Part shown: piece after piece, positions 38,383 through 53,500 of the stretch
Position numbering within the stretch: position 1 is the stretch's first letter
Layout of the letters: each line of letters starts with the position of its first letter
Assembly (NCBI GenBank): GCA_963513935.1
Contig: OY740772.1
Coordinates: forward strand, 13,052,098 to 13,116,097
Direction of reading: 5' to 3'
Length of the DNA: 64,000 bases
Source: Aphrophora alni
Lineage: Eukaryota > Arthropoda > Insecta > Hemiptera > Aphrophoridae
Notes under the pieces: model-generated
The model's input: the letters and a program-made list of their open reading frames with translations, nothing else
Databases searched by the model: none
What the model was told of the DNA's origin: nothing
Translations under genes and position numbers: made by a program

Positions 38383-40930
38383 AAATTTAATTCTGCTTCT
38401 CTTAAGCTATAGAAACATTCAAAAATCAAAAACTCACTTTTTCGCCTAAAAAAACTGCAAGGGGGGTGCCTTAGCATTTTGCAAAGTTGGAAAATTGGCT
38501 GTTTTCACGAGTTAATTACTCAGAAACTATAAGAGGTATTTTCGAATTGAAAACACCACAGTAAAATTTCAACTTTCTTCTTTCCTCATGTAAATTTTGA
38601 TATCATTACGAAGTATAGTTACGGAGCTACAGGCGATTTAAAAAGGTATTGCAAGTGGCGAAACGGGAAATGTTAAAAGCTAGTGTTTTTATTAACCTAT
38701 AAATTGCAATAACTCCTTAACCATTTGAGATGTCAAAGTGATTTTTTCAGGGTTTATTCTCCTTACAATTTTGCAGCTTTTGATACCCATATCATTGGTT
38801 TAAAACAAATTTGATCTTTTTTGAAAAACTTTTATACTGCAATTACTCGTAAACCCTTTGATATTTTAAAGTGTCTTTTTCAGGGTTTACACTCCTTACA
38901 ATTCTGCATCTATTGATGTGCATATCATTGGTATTGTTAAATGTTGAAATTTTTACAAAAAATAGATAAAAATAAAAAAAATATTAAAAATTTTGAAATT
39001 TCATTAGCACCCCTCGATTCCAAATTTAATTCTGCTTCTCTTAAGCTATAGAAACATTCAAAAATCAAAAACTCACTTTTTCGCCTAAAAAAACTGCAAG
39101 GGGGGTGTCTTAGCATTTTGCAAAGTTGGAAAATTGGCTGTTTTCACGATTTAATTACTCAGAAACTATAAGAGGTATTTTCGAATTGAAAACACCACAG
39201 TAAAATTTCAACTTTCTTCTTTCCTCATGTAAATTTTGATATCATTACGAAGTATAGTTACGGAGCTACAGGCGATTTAAAAAGGTATTGCAAGTGGCGA
39301 AACGGGAAATGTTAAAAGCTAGTGTTTTTATTAACCTATAAATTGCAATAACTCCTTAACCATTTGAGATGTCAAAGTGATTTTTTCAGGGTTTATTCTC
39401 CTTTCAATTCTGCAGCTTTTGATACCCATATCATTGGTTTAAAACAAATTTGATCTTTTTTGAAAAACTTTTATACTGCAATTACTCGTAAACCCTTTGA
39501 TATTTTAAAGTGTCTTTTTCAGGGTTTACACTCCTTACAATTCTGCATCTATTGATGTGCATATCATTGGTATTGTTAAATGTTGAAATTTTTACAAAAA
39601 AATAGATAAAAATAAAAAAAATATTAAAAATTTTGAAATTTCATTAGCACCCCTCGATTCCAAATTTAATTCTGCTTCTCTTAAGCTATAGAAACATTCA
39701 AAAATCAAAAACTCACTTTTTCGCCTAAAAAAACTGCAAGGGGGGTGCCTTAGCATTTTGCAAAGTTGGAAAATTGGCTGTTTTCACGAGTTAATTACTC
39801 AGAAACTATAAGAGGTATTTTCGAATTGAAAACACCACAGTAAAATTTCAACTTTCTTCTTTCCTCATGTAAATTTTGATATCATTACGAAGTATAGTTA
39901 TGGAGCTACAGGCGATTTAAAAAGGTATTGCAAGTGGCGAAACGGGAAATGTTAAAATCTATTGTTTTTATTAACCTATAAATTGCAATAACTCCTTAAC
40001 CATATGAGATGTCAAAGTGATTTTTTCAGGCTTTATTCTCCTTTCAATTCTGCAGCTTTTGATACCCATATCATTGGTTTAAAACAAATTTGATCTTTTT
40101 TGAAAAACATTTATACTGCAATTACTCGTAAACCCTTTGATATTTTAAAGTGTCTTTTTCAGGGTTTACACTCCTTACAATTCTGCATCTATTGATGTGC
40201 ATATCATTGGTATTGTTAAATGTTGAAATTTTTACAAAAAATAGATAAAAATAAAAAAAATATTAAAAATTTTGAAATTTCATTAGCACCCCTCGATTCC
40301 AAATTTAATTCTGCTTCTCTTAAGCTATAGAAACATTCAAAAATCAAAAACTCACTTTTTCGCCTAAAAAAACTGCAAGGGGGGTGCCTTAGCATTTTGC
40401 AAAGTTGGAAAATTGGCTGTTTTCACGAGTTAATTACTCAGAAACTATAAGAGGTATTTTCGAATTGAAAACACCACAGTAAAATTTCAACTTTCTTCTT
40501 TCCTCATGTAAATTTTGATATCATTACGAAGTATAGTAACGGAGCTACAGGCGATTTAAAAAGGTATTGCAAGTGGCGAAACGGGAAATGTTAAAATCTA
40601 GTGTTTTTATTAACCTATAAATTGCAATAACTCCTTAACCATTTGAGATGTCAAAGTGATTTTTTCAGGGTTTATTCTCCTTTCAATTCTGCAGCTTTTG
40701 ATACCCATATCATTGGTTTAAAACAAATTTGATCTTTTTTGAAAAACTTTTATACTGCAATTACTCGTAAACCCTTTGATATTTTAAAGTGTCTTTTTCA
40801 GGGTTTACACTCCTTACAATTCTGCATCTATTGATGTGCATATCATTGGTATTGTTAAATGTTGAAATTTTTACAAAAAAATAGATAAAAATAAAAAAAA
40901 ATATTAAAAATTTTGAAATTTCATTAGCAC
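38372..40930 (+). repeat. Transition block of four monomers (M, M, K, L)
   Basis: Monomers start at 38372 (A394, T400, 6A/8A), 39011 (T98 and the unique T140), 39651 (K) and 40290 (L, 7A/9A). The order of an A394/T400 monomer followed later by an L 9A monomer resembles the tetramer that follows, but the second and third members differ, so this is at most a diverged tetramer copy. Confidence 0.8.
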
Positions 40931-43488
40931 CCCTCGATTCCAAATTTAATTCTGCTTCTCTTAAGCTATAGAAACATTCAAAAATCAAAAACTCACTTTT
41001 TCGCCTAAAAAAACTGCAAGGGGGGTGCCTTAGCATTTTGCAAAGTTGGAAAATTGGCTGTTTTCACGAGTTAATTACTCAGAAACTATAAGAGGTATTT
41101 TCGAATTGAAAACACCACAGTAAAATTTCAACTTTCTTCTTTCCTCATGTAAATTTTGATATCATTACGAAGTATAGTAACGGAGCTACAGGCGATTTAA
41201 AAAGGTATTGCAAGTGGCGAAACGGGAAATGTTAAAAGCTAGTGTTTTTATTAACCTATAAATTGCAATAACTCCTTAACCATTTGAGATGTCAAAGTGA
41301 TTTTTTCAGGGTTTATTCTCCTTACAATTTTGCAGCTTTTGATACCCATATCATTGGTTTAAAACAAATTTGATCTTTTTTGAAAAACTTTTATACTGCA
41401 ATTACTCGTAAACCCTTTGATATTTTAAAGTGTCTTTTTCAGGGTTTACACTCCTTACAATTCTGCATCTATTGATGTGCATATCATTGGTATTGTTAAA
41501 TGTTGAAATTTTTACAAAAAATAGATAAAAATAAAAAAAATATTAAAAATTTTGAAATTTCATTAGCACCCCTCGATTCCAAATTTAATTCTGCTTCTCT
41601 TAAGCTATAGAAACATTCAAAAATCAAAAACTCACTTTTTCGCCTAAAAAAACTGCAAGGGGGGTGCCTTAGCATTTTGCAAAGTTGGAAAATTGGCTGT
41701 TTTCACGAGTTAATTACTCAGAAACTATAAGAGGTATTTTCGAATTGAAAACACCACAGTAAAATTTCAACTTTCTTCTTTCCTCATGTAAATTTTGATA
41801 TCATTACGAAGTATAGTTACGGAGCTACAGGCGATTTAAAAAGGTATTGCAAGTGGCGAAACGGGAAATGTTAAAATCTATTGTTTTTATTAACCTATAA
41901 ATTGCAATAACTCCTTAACCATATGAGATGTCAAAGTGATTTTTTCAGGCTTTATTCTCCTTTCAATTCTGCAGCTTTTGATACCCATATCATTGGTTTA
42001 AAACAAATTTGATCTTTTTTGAAAAACATTTATACTGCAATTACTCGTAAACCCTTTGATATTTTAAAGTGTCTTTTTCAGGGTTTACACTCCTTACAAT
42101 TCTGCATCTATTGATGTGCATATCATTGGTATTGTTAAATGTTGAAATTTTTACAAAAAATAGATAAAAATAAAAAAAATATTAAAAATTTTGAAATTTC
42201 ATTAGCACCCCTCGATTCCAAATTTAATTCTGCTTCTCTTAAGCTATAGAAACATTCAAAAATCAAAAACTCACTTTTTCGCCTAAAAAAACTGCAAGGG
42301 GGGTGCCTTAGCATTTTGCAAAGTTGGAAAATTGGCTGTTTTCACGAGTTAATTACTCAGAAACTATAAGAGGTATTTTCGAATTGAAAACACCACAGTA
42401 AAATTTCAACTTTCTTCTTTCCTCATGTAAATTTTGATATCATTACGAAGTATAGTTACGGAGCTACAGGTGATTTAAAAAGGTATTGCAAGTGGCGAAA
42501 CGGGAAATGTTAAAAGCTAGTGTTTTTATTAACCTATAAATTGCAATAACTCCTTAACCATTTGAGATGTCAAAGTGATTTTTTCAGGGTTTATTCTCCT
42601 TTCAATTCTGCAGCTTTTGATACCCATATCATTGGTTTAAAACAAATTTGATCTATTTTGAAAAACTTTTATACTGCAATTACTCGTAAACCCTTTGATA
42701 TTTTAAAGTGTCTTTTCCAGGGTTTACACTCCTTACAATTCTGCATCTATTGATGTGCATATCATTGGTATTGTTAAATGTTGAAATTTTTACAAAAAAA
42801 TAGATAAAAATAAAAAAAATATTAAAAATTTTGAAATTTCATTAGCACCCCTCGATTCCAAATTTAATTCTGCTTCTCTTAAGCTATAGAAACATTCAAA
42901 AATCAAAAACTCACTTTTTCGCCTAAAAAAACTGCAAGGGGGTGCCTTAGCATTTTGCAAAGTTGGAAAATTGGCTGTTTTCACGAGTTAATTACTCAGA
43001 AACTATAAGAGGTATTTTCGAATTGAAAACACCACAGTAAAATTTCAACTTTCGTCTTTCCTCATGTAAATTTTGATATCATTACGAAGTATAGTAACGG
43101 AGCTACAGGCGATTTAAAAAGGTATTGCAAGTGGCGAAACGGGAAATGTTAAAATCTAGTGTTTTTATTAACCTATAAATTGCAATAACTCCTTAACCAT
43201 TTGAGATGTCAAAGTGATTTTTTCAGGGTTTATTCTCCTTTCAATTCTGCAGCTTTTGATACCCATATCATTGGTTTAAAACAAATTTGATCTTTTTTGA
43301 AAAACTTTTATACTGCAATTACTCGTAAACCCTTTGATATTTTAAAGTGTCTTTTTCAGGGTTTACACTCCTTACAATTCTGCATCTATTGATGTGCATA
43401 TCATTGGTATTGTTAAATGTTGAAATTTTTACAAAAAAATAGATAAAAATAAAAAAAAATATTAAAAATTTTGAAATTTCATTAGCAC
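40931..43488 (+). repeat. 4-monomer higher-order repeat, copy 1 (2,558 bp)
   Basis: Monomers start at 40931, 41570, 42209 and 42849. The first is an L/M recombinant (A249 with G308) carrying A394 and T400. The second is K-like with C251. The third is M with T263, C509 and the private A447. The fourth is L with a 5-G run, G207 and 7A/9A. Confidence 0.9.
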
Positions 43489-46046
43489 CCCTCGATTCCA
43501 AATTTAATTCTGCTTCTCTTAAGCTATAGAAACATTCAAAAATCAAAAACTCACTTTTTCGCCTAAAAAAACTGCAAGGGGGGTGCCTTAGCATTTTGCA
43601 AAGTTGGAAAATTGGCTGTTTTCACGAGTTAATTACTCAGAAACTATAAGAGGTATTTTCGAATTGAAAACACCACAGTAAAATTTCAACTTTCTTCTTT
43701 CCTCATGTAAATTTTGATATCATTACGAAGTATAGTAACGGAGCTACAGGCGATTTAAAAAGGTATTGCAAGTGGCGAAACGGGAAATGTTAAAAGCTAG
43801 TGTTTTTATTAACCTATAAATTGCAATAACTCCTTAACCATTTGAGATGTCAAAGTGATTTTTTCAGGGTTTATTCTCCTTACAATTTTGCAGCTTTTGA
43901 TACCCATATCATTGGTTTAAAACAAATTTGATCTTTTTTGAAAAACTTTTATACTGCAATTACTCGTAAACCCTTTGATATTTTAAAGTGTCTTTTTCAG
44001 GGTTTACACTCCTTACAATTCTGCATCTATTGATGTGCATATCATTGGTATTGTTAAATGTTGAAATTTTTACAAAAAATAGATAAAAATAAAAAAAATA
44101 TTAAAAATTTTGAAATTTCATTAGCACCCCTCGATTCCAAATTTAATTCTGCTTCTCTTAAGCTATAGAAACATTCAAAAATCAAAAACTCACTTTTTCG
44201 CCTAAAAAAACTGCAAGGGGGGTGTCTTAGCATTTTGCAAAGTTGGAAAATTGGCTGTTTTCACGAGTTAATTACTCAGAAACTATAAGAGGTATTTTCG
44301 AATTGAAAACACCACAGTAAAATTTCAACTTTCTTCTTTCCTCATGTAAATTTTGATATCATTACGAAGTATAGTTACGGAGCTACAGGCGATTTAAAAA
44401 GGTATTGCAAGTGGCGAAACGGGAAATGTTAAAATCTATTGTTTTTATTAACCTATAAATTGCAATAACTCCTTAACCATATGAGATGTCAAAGTGATTT
44501 TTTCAGGCTTTATTCTCCTTTCAATTCTGCAGCTTTTGATACCCATATCATTGGTTTAAAACAAATTTGATCTTTTTTGAAAAACATTTATACTGCAATT
44601 ACTCGTAAACCCTTTGATATTTTAAAGTGTCTTTTTCAGGGTTTACACTCCTTACAATTCTGCATCTATTGATGTGCATATCATTGGTATTGTTAAATGT
44701 TGAAATTTTTACAAAAAATAGATAAAAATAAAAAAAATATTAAAAATTTTGAAATTTCATTAGCACCCCTCGATTCCAAATTTAATTCTGCTTCTCTTAA
44801 GCTATAGAAACATTCAAAAATCAAAAACTCACTTTTTCGCCTAAAAAAACTGCAAGGGGGGTGCCTTAGCATTTTGCAAAGTTGGAAAATTGGCTGTTTT
44901 CACGAGTTAATTACTCAGAAACTATAAGAGGTATTTTCGAATTGAAAACACCACAGTAAAATTTCAACTTTCTTCTTTCCTCATGTAAATTTTGATATCA
45001 TTACGAAGTATAGTTACGGAGCTACAGGTGATTTAAAAAGGTATTGCAAGTGGCGAAACGGGAAATGTTAAAAGCTAGTGTTTTTATTAACCTATAAATT
45101 GCAATAACTCCTTAACCATTTGAGATGTCAAAGTGATTTTTTCAGGGTTTATTCTCCTTTCAATTCTGCAGCTTTTGATACCCATATCATTGGTTTAAAA
45201 CAAATTTGATCTTTTTTGAAAAACTTTTATACTGCAATTACTCGTAAACCCTTTGATATTTTAAAGTGTCTTTTCCAGGGTTTACACTCCTTACAATTCT
45301 GCATCTATTGATGTGCATATCATTGGTATTGTTAAATGTTGAAATTTTTACAAAAAAATAGATAAAAATAAAAAAAATATTAAAAATTTTGAAATTTCAT
45401 TAGCACCCCTCGATTCCAAATTTAATTCTGCTTCTCTTAAGCTATAGAAACATTCAAAAATCAAAAACTCACTTTTTCGCCTAAAAAAACTGCAAGGGGG
45501 TGCCTTAGCATTTTGCAAAGTTGGAAAATTGGCTGTTTTCACGAGTTAATTACTCAGAAACTATAAGAGGTATTTTCGAATTGAAAACACCACAGTAAAA
45601 TTTCAACTTTCGTCTTTCCTCATGTAAATTTTGATATCATTACGAAGTATAGTAACGGAGCTACAGGCGATTTAAAAAGGTATTGCAAGTGGCGAAACGG
45701 GAAATGTTAAAATCTAGTGTTTTTATTAACCTATAAATTGCAATAACTCCTTAACCATTTGAGATGTCAAAGTGATTTTTTCAGGGTTTATTCTCCTTTC
45801 AATTCTGCAGCTTTTGATACCCATATCATTGGTTTAAAACAAATTTGATCTTTTTTGAAAAACTTTTATACTGCAATTACTCGTAAACCCTTTGATATTT
45901 TAAAGTGTCTTTTTCAGGGTTTACACTCCTTACAATTCTGCATCTATTGATGTGCATATCATTGGTATTGTTAAATGTTGAAATTTTTACAAAAAAATAG
46001 ATAAAAATAAAAAAAAATATTAAAAATTTTGAAATTTCATTAGCAC
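43489..46046 (+). repeat. 4-monomer higher-order repeat, copy 2 (2,558 bp)
   Basis: Monomers start at 43489, 44128, 44767 and 45407, matching the previous block in order. Differences seen are T98 in the second monomer and T447 instead of A447 in the third. The shared rare C509 and 5-G run support duplication of the whole block. Confidence 0.9.
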
Positions 46047-49000
46047 CCCTCGATTCCAAATTTAATTCTGCTTCTCTTAAGCTATAGAAACATTCAAAAA
46101 TCAAAAACTCACTTTTTCGCCTAAAAAAACTGCAAGGGGGGTGCCTTAGCATTTTGCAAAGTTGGAAAATTGGCTGTTTTCACGAGTTAATTACTCAGAA
46201 ACTATAAGAGGTATTTTCGAATTGAAAACACCACAGTAAAATTTCAACTTTCTTCTTTCCTCATGTAAATTTTGATATCATTACGAAGTATAGTAACGGA
46301 GCTACAGGCGATTTAAAAAGGTATTGCAAGTGGCGAAACGGGAAATGTTAAAAGCTAGTGTTTTTATTAACCTATAAATTGCAATAACTCCTTAACCATT
46401 TGAGATGTCAAAGTGATTTTTTCAGGGTTTATTCTCCTTTCAATTCTGCAGCTTTTGATACCCATATCATTGGTTTAAAACAAATTTGATCTTTTTTGAA
46501 AAACATTTATACTGCAATTACTCGTAAACCCTTTGATATTTTAAAGTGTCTTTTTCAGGGTTTACACTCCTTACAATTCTGCATCTATTGATGTGCATAT
46601 CATTGGTATTGTTAAATGTTGAAATTTTTACAAAAAATAGATAAAAATAAAAAAAATATTAAAAATTTTGAAATTTCATTAGCACCCCTCGATTCCAAAT
46701 TTAATTCTGCTTCTCTTAAGCTATAGAAACATTCAAAAATCAAAAACTCACTTTTTCGCCTAAAAAAACTGCAAGGGGGGTGTCTTAGCATTTTGCAAAG
46801 TTGGAAAATTGGCTGTTTTCACGAGTTAATTACTCAGAAACTATAAGAGGTATTTTCGAATTGAAAACACCACAGTAAAATTTCAACTTTCTTCTTTCCT
46901 AATGTAAATTTTGATATCATTACGAAGTATAGTTACGGAGCTACAGGCGATTTAAAAAGGTATTGCAAGTGGCGAAACGAGAAATGTTAAAAGCTAGTGT
47001 TTTTATTAACCTATAAATTGCAATAACTCCTTAACCATTTGAGATGTCAAAGTGATTTTTTCAGGGTTTATTCTCCTTTCAATTCTGCAGCTTTTGATAC
47101 CCATATCATTGGTTTAAAACAAATTTGATCTTTTTTGAAAAACTTTTATACTGCAATTACTCGTAAACCCTTTGATATTTTAAAGTGTCTTTTTCAGGGT
47201 TTACACTCCTTACAATTCTGCATCTATTGATGTGCATATCATTGGTATTGTTAAATGTTGAAATTTTTACAAAAAAATAGATAAAAATAAAAAAAATATT
47301 AAAAATTTTGAAATTTCATTAGCACCCCTCGATTCCAAATTTAATTCTGCTTCTCTTAAGCTATAGAAACATTCAAAAATCAAAAACTCACTTTTTCGCC
47401 TAAAAAAACTGCAAGGGGGGTGCCTTAGCATTTTGCAAAGTTGGAAAATTGGCTGTTTTCACGAGTTAATTACTCAGAAACTATAAGAGGTATTTTCGAA
47501 TTGAAAACACCACAGTAAAATTTCAACTTTCTTCTTTCCTCATGTAAATTTTGATATCATTACGAAGTATAGTTATGGAGCTACAGGCGATTTAAAAAGG
47601 TATTGCAAGTGGCGAAACGGGAAATGTTAAAATCTATTGTTTTTATTAACCTATAAATTGCAATAACTCCTTAACCATATGAGATGTCAAAGTGATTTTT
47701 TCAGGCTTTATTCTCCTTTCAATTCTGCAGCTTTTGATACCCATATCATTGGTTTAAAACAAATTTGATCTTTTTTGAAAAACATTTATACTGCAATTAC
47801 TCGTAAACCCTTTGATATTTTAAAGTGTCTTTTTCAGGGTTTACACTCCTAACAATTCTGCATCTATTGATGTGCATATCATTGGTATTGTTAAATGTTG
47901 AAATTTTTACAAAAAATAGATAAAAATAAAAAAAATATTAAAAATTTTGAAATTTCATTAGCACCCCTCGATTCCAAATTTAATTCTGCTTCTCTTAAGC
48001 TATAGAAACATTCAAAAATCAAAAACTCACTTTTTCGCCTAAAAAAACTGCAAGGGGGGTGCCTTAGCATTTTGCAAAGTTGGAAAATTGGCTGTTTTCA
48101 CGAGTTAATTACTCAGAAACTATAAGAGGTATTTTCGAATTGAAAACACCACAGTAAAATTTCAACTTTCTTCTTTCCTCATGTAAATTTTGATATCATT
48201 ACGAAGTATAGTAACGGAGCTACAGGCGATTTAAAAAGGTATTGCAAGTGGCGAAACGGGAAATGTTAAAAGCTAGTGTTTTTATTAACCTATAAATTGC
48301 AATAACTCCTTAACCATTTGAGATGTCAAAGTGATTTTTTCAGGGTTTATTCTCCTTTCAATTCTGCAGCTTTTGATACCCATATCATTGGTTTAAAACA
48401 AATTTGATCTTTTTTGAAAAACTTTTATACTGCAATTACTCGTAAACCCTTTGATATTTTAAAGTGTCTTTTTCAGGGTTTACACTCCTTACAATTCTGC
48501 ATCTATTGATGTGCATATCATTGGTATTGTTAAATGTTGAAATTTTTACAAAAAAATAGATAAAAATAAAAAAAATATTAAAAATTTTGAAATTTCATTA
48601 GCACCCCTCGATTCCAAATTTAATTCTGCTTCTCTTAAGCTATAGAAACATTCAAAAATCAAAAACTCACTTTTTCGCCTAAAAAAACTGCAAGGGGGGT
48701 GCCTTAGCATTTTGCAAAGTTGGAAAATTGGCTATTTTCACGAGTTAATTACTCAGAAACTATAAGAGGTATTTTCGAATTGAAAACACCACAGTAAAAT
48801 TTCAACTTTCTTCTTTCCTCATGTAAATTTTGATATCATTACGAAGTATAGTTATGGAGCTACAGGCGATTTAAAAAGGTATTGCAAGTGGCGAAACGGG
48901 AAATGTTAAAATCTATTGTTTTTATTAACCTATAAATTGCAATAACTCCTTAACCATATGAGATGTCAAAGTGATTTTTTCAGGCTTTATTCTCCTTTCA

Positions 49001-50521
49001 ATTCTGCAGCTTTTGATACCCATATCATTGGTTTAAAACAAATTTGATCTTTTTTGAAAAACATTTATACTGCAATTACTCGTAAACCCTTTGATATTTT
49101 AAAGTGTCTTTTTCAGGGTTTACACTCCTTACAATTCTGCATCTATTGATGTGCATATCATTGGTATTGTTAAATGTTGAAATTTTTACAAAAAATAGAT
49201 AAAAATAAAAAAAATATTAAAAATTTTGAAATTTCATTAGCACCCCTCGATTCCAAATTTAATTCTGCTTCTCTTAAGCTATAGAAACATTCAAAAATCA
49301 AAAACTCACTTTTTCGCCTAAAAAAACTGCAAGGGGGGTGCCTTAGCATTTTGCAAAGTTGGAAAATTGGCTGTTTTCACGAGTTAATTACTCAGAAACT
49401 ATAAGAGGTATTTTCGAATTGAAAACACCACAGTAAAATTTCAACTTTCTTCTTTCCTCATGTAAATTTTGATATCATTACGAAGTATAGTTACGGAGCT
49501 ACAGGCGATTTAAAAAGGTATTGCAAGTGGCGAAACGGGAAATGTTAAAAGCTAGTGTTTTTATTAACCTATAAATTGCAATAACTCCTTAACCATTTGA
49601 GATGTCAAAGTGATTTTTTCAGGGTTTATTCTCCTTTCAATTCTGCAGCTTTTGATACCCATATCATTGGTTTAAAACAAATTTGATCTTTTTTGAAAAA
49701 CATTTATACTGCAATTACTCGTAAACCCTTTGATATTTTAAAGTGTCTTTTTCAGGGTTTACACTCCTTACAATTCTGCATCTATTGATGTGCATATCAT
49801 TGGTATTGTTAAATGTTGAAATTTTTACAAAAAATAGATAAAAATAAAAAAAATATTAAAAATTTTGAAATTTCATTAGCACCCCTCGATTCCAAATTTA
49901 ATTCTGCTTCTCTTAAGCTATAGAAACATTCAAAAATCAAAAACTCACTTTTTCGCCTAAAAAAACTGCAAGGGGGGTGCCTTAGCATTTTGCAAAGTTG
50001 GAAAATTGGCTGTTTTCACGAGTTAATTACTCAGAAACTATAAGAGGTATTTTCGAATTGAAAACACCACAGTAAAATTTCAACTTTCTTCTTTCCTCAT
50101 GTAAATTTTGATATCATTACGAAGTATAGTTATGGAGCTACAGGCAATTTAAAAAGGTATTGCAAGTGGCGAAACGGGAAATGTTAAAATCTATTGTTTT
50201 TATTAACCTATAAATTGCAATAACTCCTTAACCATATGAGATGTCAAAGTGATTTTTTCAGGCTTTATTCTCCTTTCAATTCTGCAGCTTTTGATACCCA
50301 TATCATTGGTTTAAAACAAATTTGATCTTTTTTGAAAAACATTTATACTGCAATTACTCGTAAACCCTTTGATATTTTAAAGTGTCTTTTTCAGGGTTTA
50401 CACTCCTTACAATTCTGCATCTATTGATGTGCATATCATTGGTATTGTTAAATGTTGAAATTTTTACAAAAAATAGATAAAAATAAAAAAAATATTAAAA
50501 ATTTTGAAATTTCATTAGCAC
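46047..50521 (+). repeat. Seven monomers alternating K with M-like copies
   Basis: Monomers start at 46047 (A249/G308 recombinant with A459), 46686 (M with T98, A216, and A295 breaking CGGG), 47326 (K, A526), 47965 (A249/G308 recombinant), 48605 (K, A130), 49244 (M with A459, 6A/8A) and 49883 (K, A264). K copies occupy every second position, but the intervening copies differ from each other, so no clean dimeric HOR is claimed. Confidence 0.85.
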
Positions 50522-53500
50522 CCCTCGATTCCAAATTTAATTCTGCTTCTCTTAAGCTATAGAAACATTCAAAAATCAAAAACTCACTTTTTCGCCTAAA
50601 AAAACTGCAAGGGGGGTGCCTTAGCATTTTGCAAAGTTGGAAAATTGGCTGTTTTCACGAGTTAATTACTCAGAAACTATAAGAGGTATTTTCGAATTGA
50701 AAACACCACAGTAAAATTTCAACTTTCTTCTTTCCTCATGTAAATTTTGATATCATTACGAAGTATAGTAACGGAGCTACAGGCGATTTAAAAAGGTATT
50801 GCAAGTGGCGAAACGGGAAATGTTAAAATCTAGTGTTTTTATTAACCTATAAATTGCAATAACTCCTTAACCATTTGAGATGTCAAAGTGATTTTTTCAG
50901 GGTTTATTCTCCTTTCAATTCTGCAGCTTTTGATACCCATATCATTGGTTTAAAACAAATTTGATCTTTTTTGAAAAACTTTTATACTGCAATTACTCGT
51001 AAACCCTTTGATATTTTAAAGTGTCTTTTTCAGGGTTTACACTCCTTACAATTCTGCATCTATTGATGTGCATATCATTGGTATTGTTAAATGTTGAAAT
51101 TTTTACAAAAAATAGATAAAAATAAAAAAAATATTAAAAATTTTGAAATTTCATTAGCACCCCTCGATTCCAAATTTAATTCTGCTTCTCTTAAGCTATA
51201 GAAACATTCAAAAATCAAAAACTCACTTTTTCGCCTAAAAAAACTGCAAGGGGGGTGCCTTAGCATTTTGCAAAGTTGGAAAATTGGCTGTTTTCACGAG
51301 TTAATTACTCAGAAACTATAAGAGGTATTTTCGAATTGAAAACACCACAGTAAAATTTCAACTTTCTTCTTTCCTAATGTAAATTTTGATATCATTACGA
51401 AGTATAGTTACGGAGCTACAGGCGATTTAAAAAGGTATTGCAAGTGGCGAAACGGGAAATGTTAAAAGCTAGTGTTTTTATTAACCTATAAATTGCAATA
51501 ACTCCTTAACCATTTGAGATGTCAAAGTGATTTTTTCAGGGTTTATTCTCCTTTCAATTCTGCAGCTTTTGATACCCATATCATTGGTTTAAAACAAATT
51601 TGATCTTTTTTGAAAAACTTTTATACTGCAATTACTCGTAAACCCTTTGATATTTTAAAGTGTCTTTTTCAGGGTTTACACTCCTTACAATTCTGCATCT
51701 ATTGATGTGCATATCATTGGTATTGTTAAATGTTGAAATTTTTACAAAAAAATAGATAAAAATAAAAAAAATATTAAAAATTTTGAAATTTCATTAGCAC
51801 CCCTCGATTCCAAATTTAATTCTGCTTCTCTTAAGCTATAGAAACATTCAAAAATCAAAAACTAACTTTTTCGCCTAAAAAAACTGCAAGGGGGGTGCCT
51901 TAGCATTTTGCAAAGTTGGAAAATTGGCTATTTTCACGAGTTAATTACTCAGAAACTATAAGAGGTATTTTCGAATTGAAAACACCACAGTAAAATTTCA
52001 ACTTTCTTCTTTCCTCATGTAAATTTTGATATCATTACGAAGTATAGTTATGGAGCTACAGGCGATTTAAAAAGGTATTGCAAGTGGCGAAACGGGAAAT
52101 GTTAAAATCTATTGTTTTTATTAACCTATAAATTGCAATAACTCCTTAACCATATGAGATGTCAAAGTGATTAATTTTTTAGGCTTTATTCTCCTTTCAA
52201 TTCTGCAGCTTTTGATACCCATATCATTGGTTTAAAACAAATTTGATCTTTTTTGAAAAACATTTATACTGCAATTACTCGTAAACCCTTTGATATTTTA
52301 AAGTGTCTTTTTCAGGGTTTACACTCCTTACAATTCTGCATCTATTGATGTGCATATCATTGGTATTGTTAAATGTTGAAATTTTTACAAAAAATAGATA
52401 AAAATAAAAAAAATATTAAAAATTTTGAAATTTCATTAGCACCCCTCGATTCCAAATTTAATTCTGCTTCTCTTAAGCTATAGAAACATTCAAAAATCAA
52501 AAACTCACTTTTTCGCCTAAAAAAACTGCAAGGGGGGTGCCTTAGCATTTTGCAAAGTTGGAAAATTGGCTGTTTTCACGAGTTAATTACTCAGAAACTA
52601 TAAGAGGTATTTTCGAATTGAAAACACCACAGTAAAATTTCAACTTTCTTCTTTCCTCATGTAAATTTTGATATCATTACGAAGTATAGTAACGGAGCTA
52701 CAGGCGATTTAAAAAGGTATTGCAAGTGGCGAAACGGGAAATGTTAAAATCTAGTGTTTTTATTAACCTATAAATTGCAATAACTCCTTAACCATTTGAG
52801 ATGTCAAAGTGATTTTTTCAGGGTTTATTCTCCTTTCAATTCTGCAGCTTTTGATACCCATATCATTGGTTTAAAACAAATTTGATCTTTTTTGAAAAAC
52901 TTTTATACTGCAATTACTCGTAAACCCTTTGATATTTTAAAGTGTCTTTTTCAGGGTTTACACTCCTTACAATTCTGCATCTATTGATGTGCATATCATT
53001 GGTATTGTTAAATGTTGAAATTTTTACAAAAAAATAGATAAAAATAAAAAAAAATATTAAAAATTTTGAAATTTCATTAGCACCCCTCGATTCCAAATTT
53101 AATTCTGCTTCTCTTAAGCTATAGAAACATTCAAAAATCAAAAACTCACTTTTTCGCCTAAAAAACTGCAAGGGGGGTGCCTTAGCATTTTGCAAAGTTG
53201 GAAAATTGGCTGTTTTCACGAGTTAATTACTCAGAAACTATAAGAGGTATTTTCGAATTGAAAACACCACAGTAAAATTTCAACTTTCTTCTTTCCTCAT
53301 GTAAATTTTGATATCATTACGAAGTATAGTTACGGAGCTACAGGCGATTTAAAAAGGTATTGCAAGTGGCGAAACGGGAAATGTTAAAAGCTAGTGTTTT
53401 TATTAACCTATAAATTGCAATAACTCCTTAACCATTTGAGATGTCAAAGTGATTTTTTCAGGGTTTATTCTCCTTTCAATTCTGCAGCTTTTGATACCCA

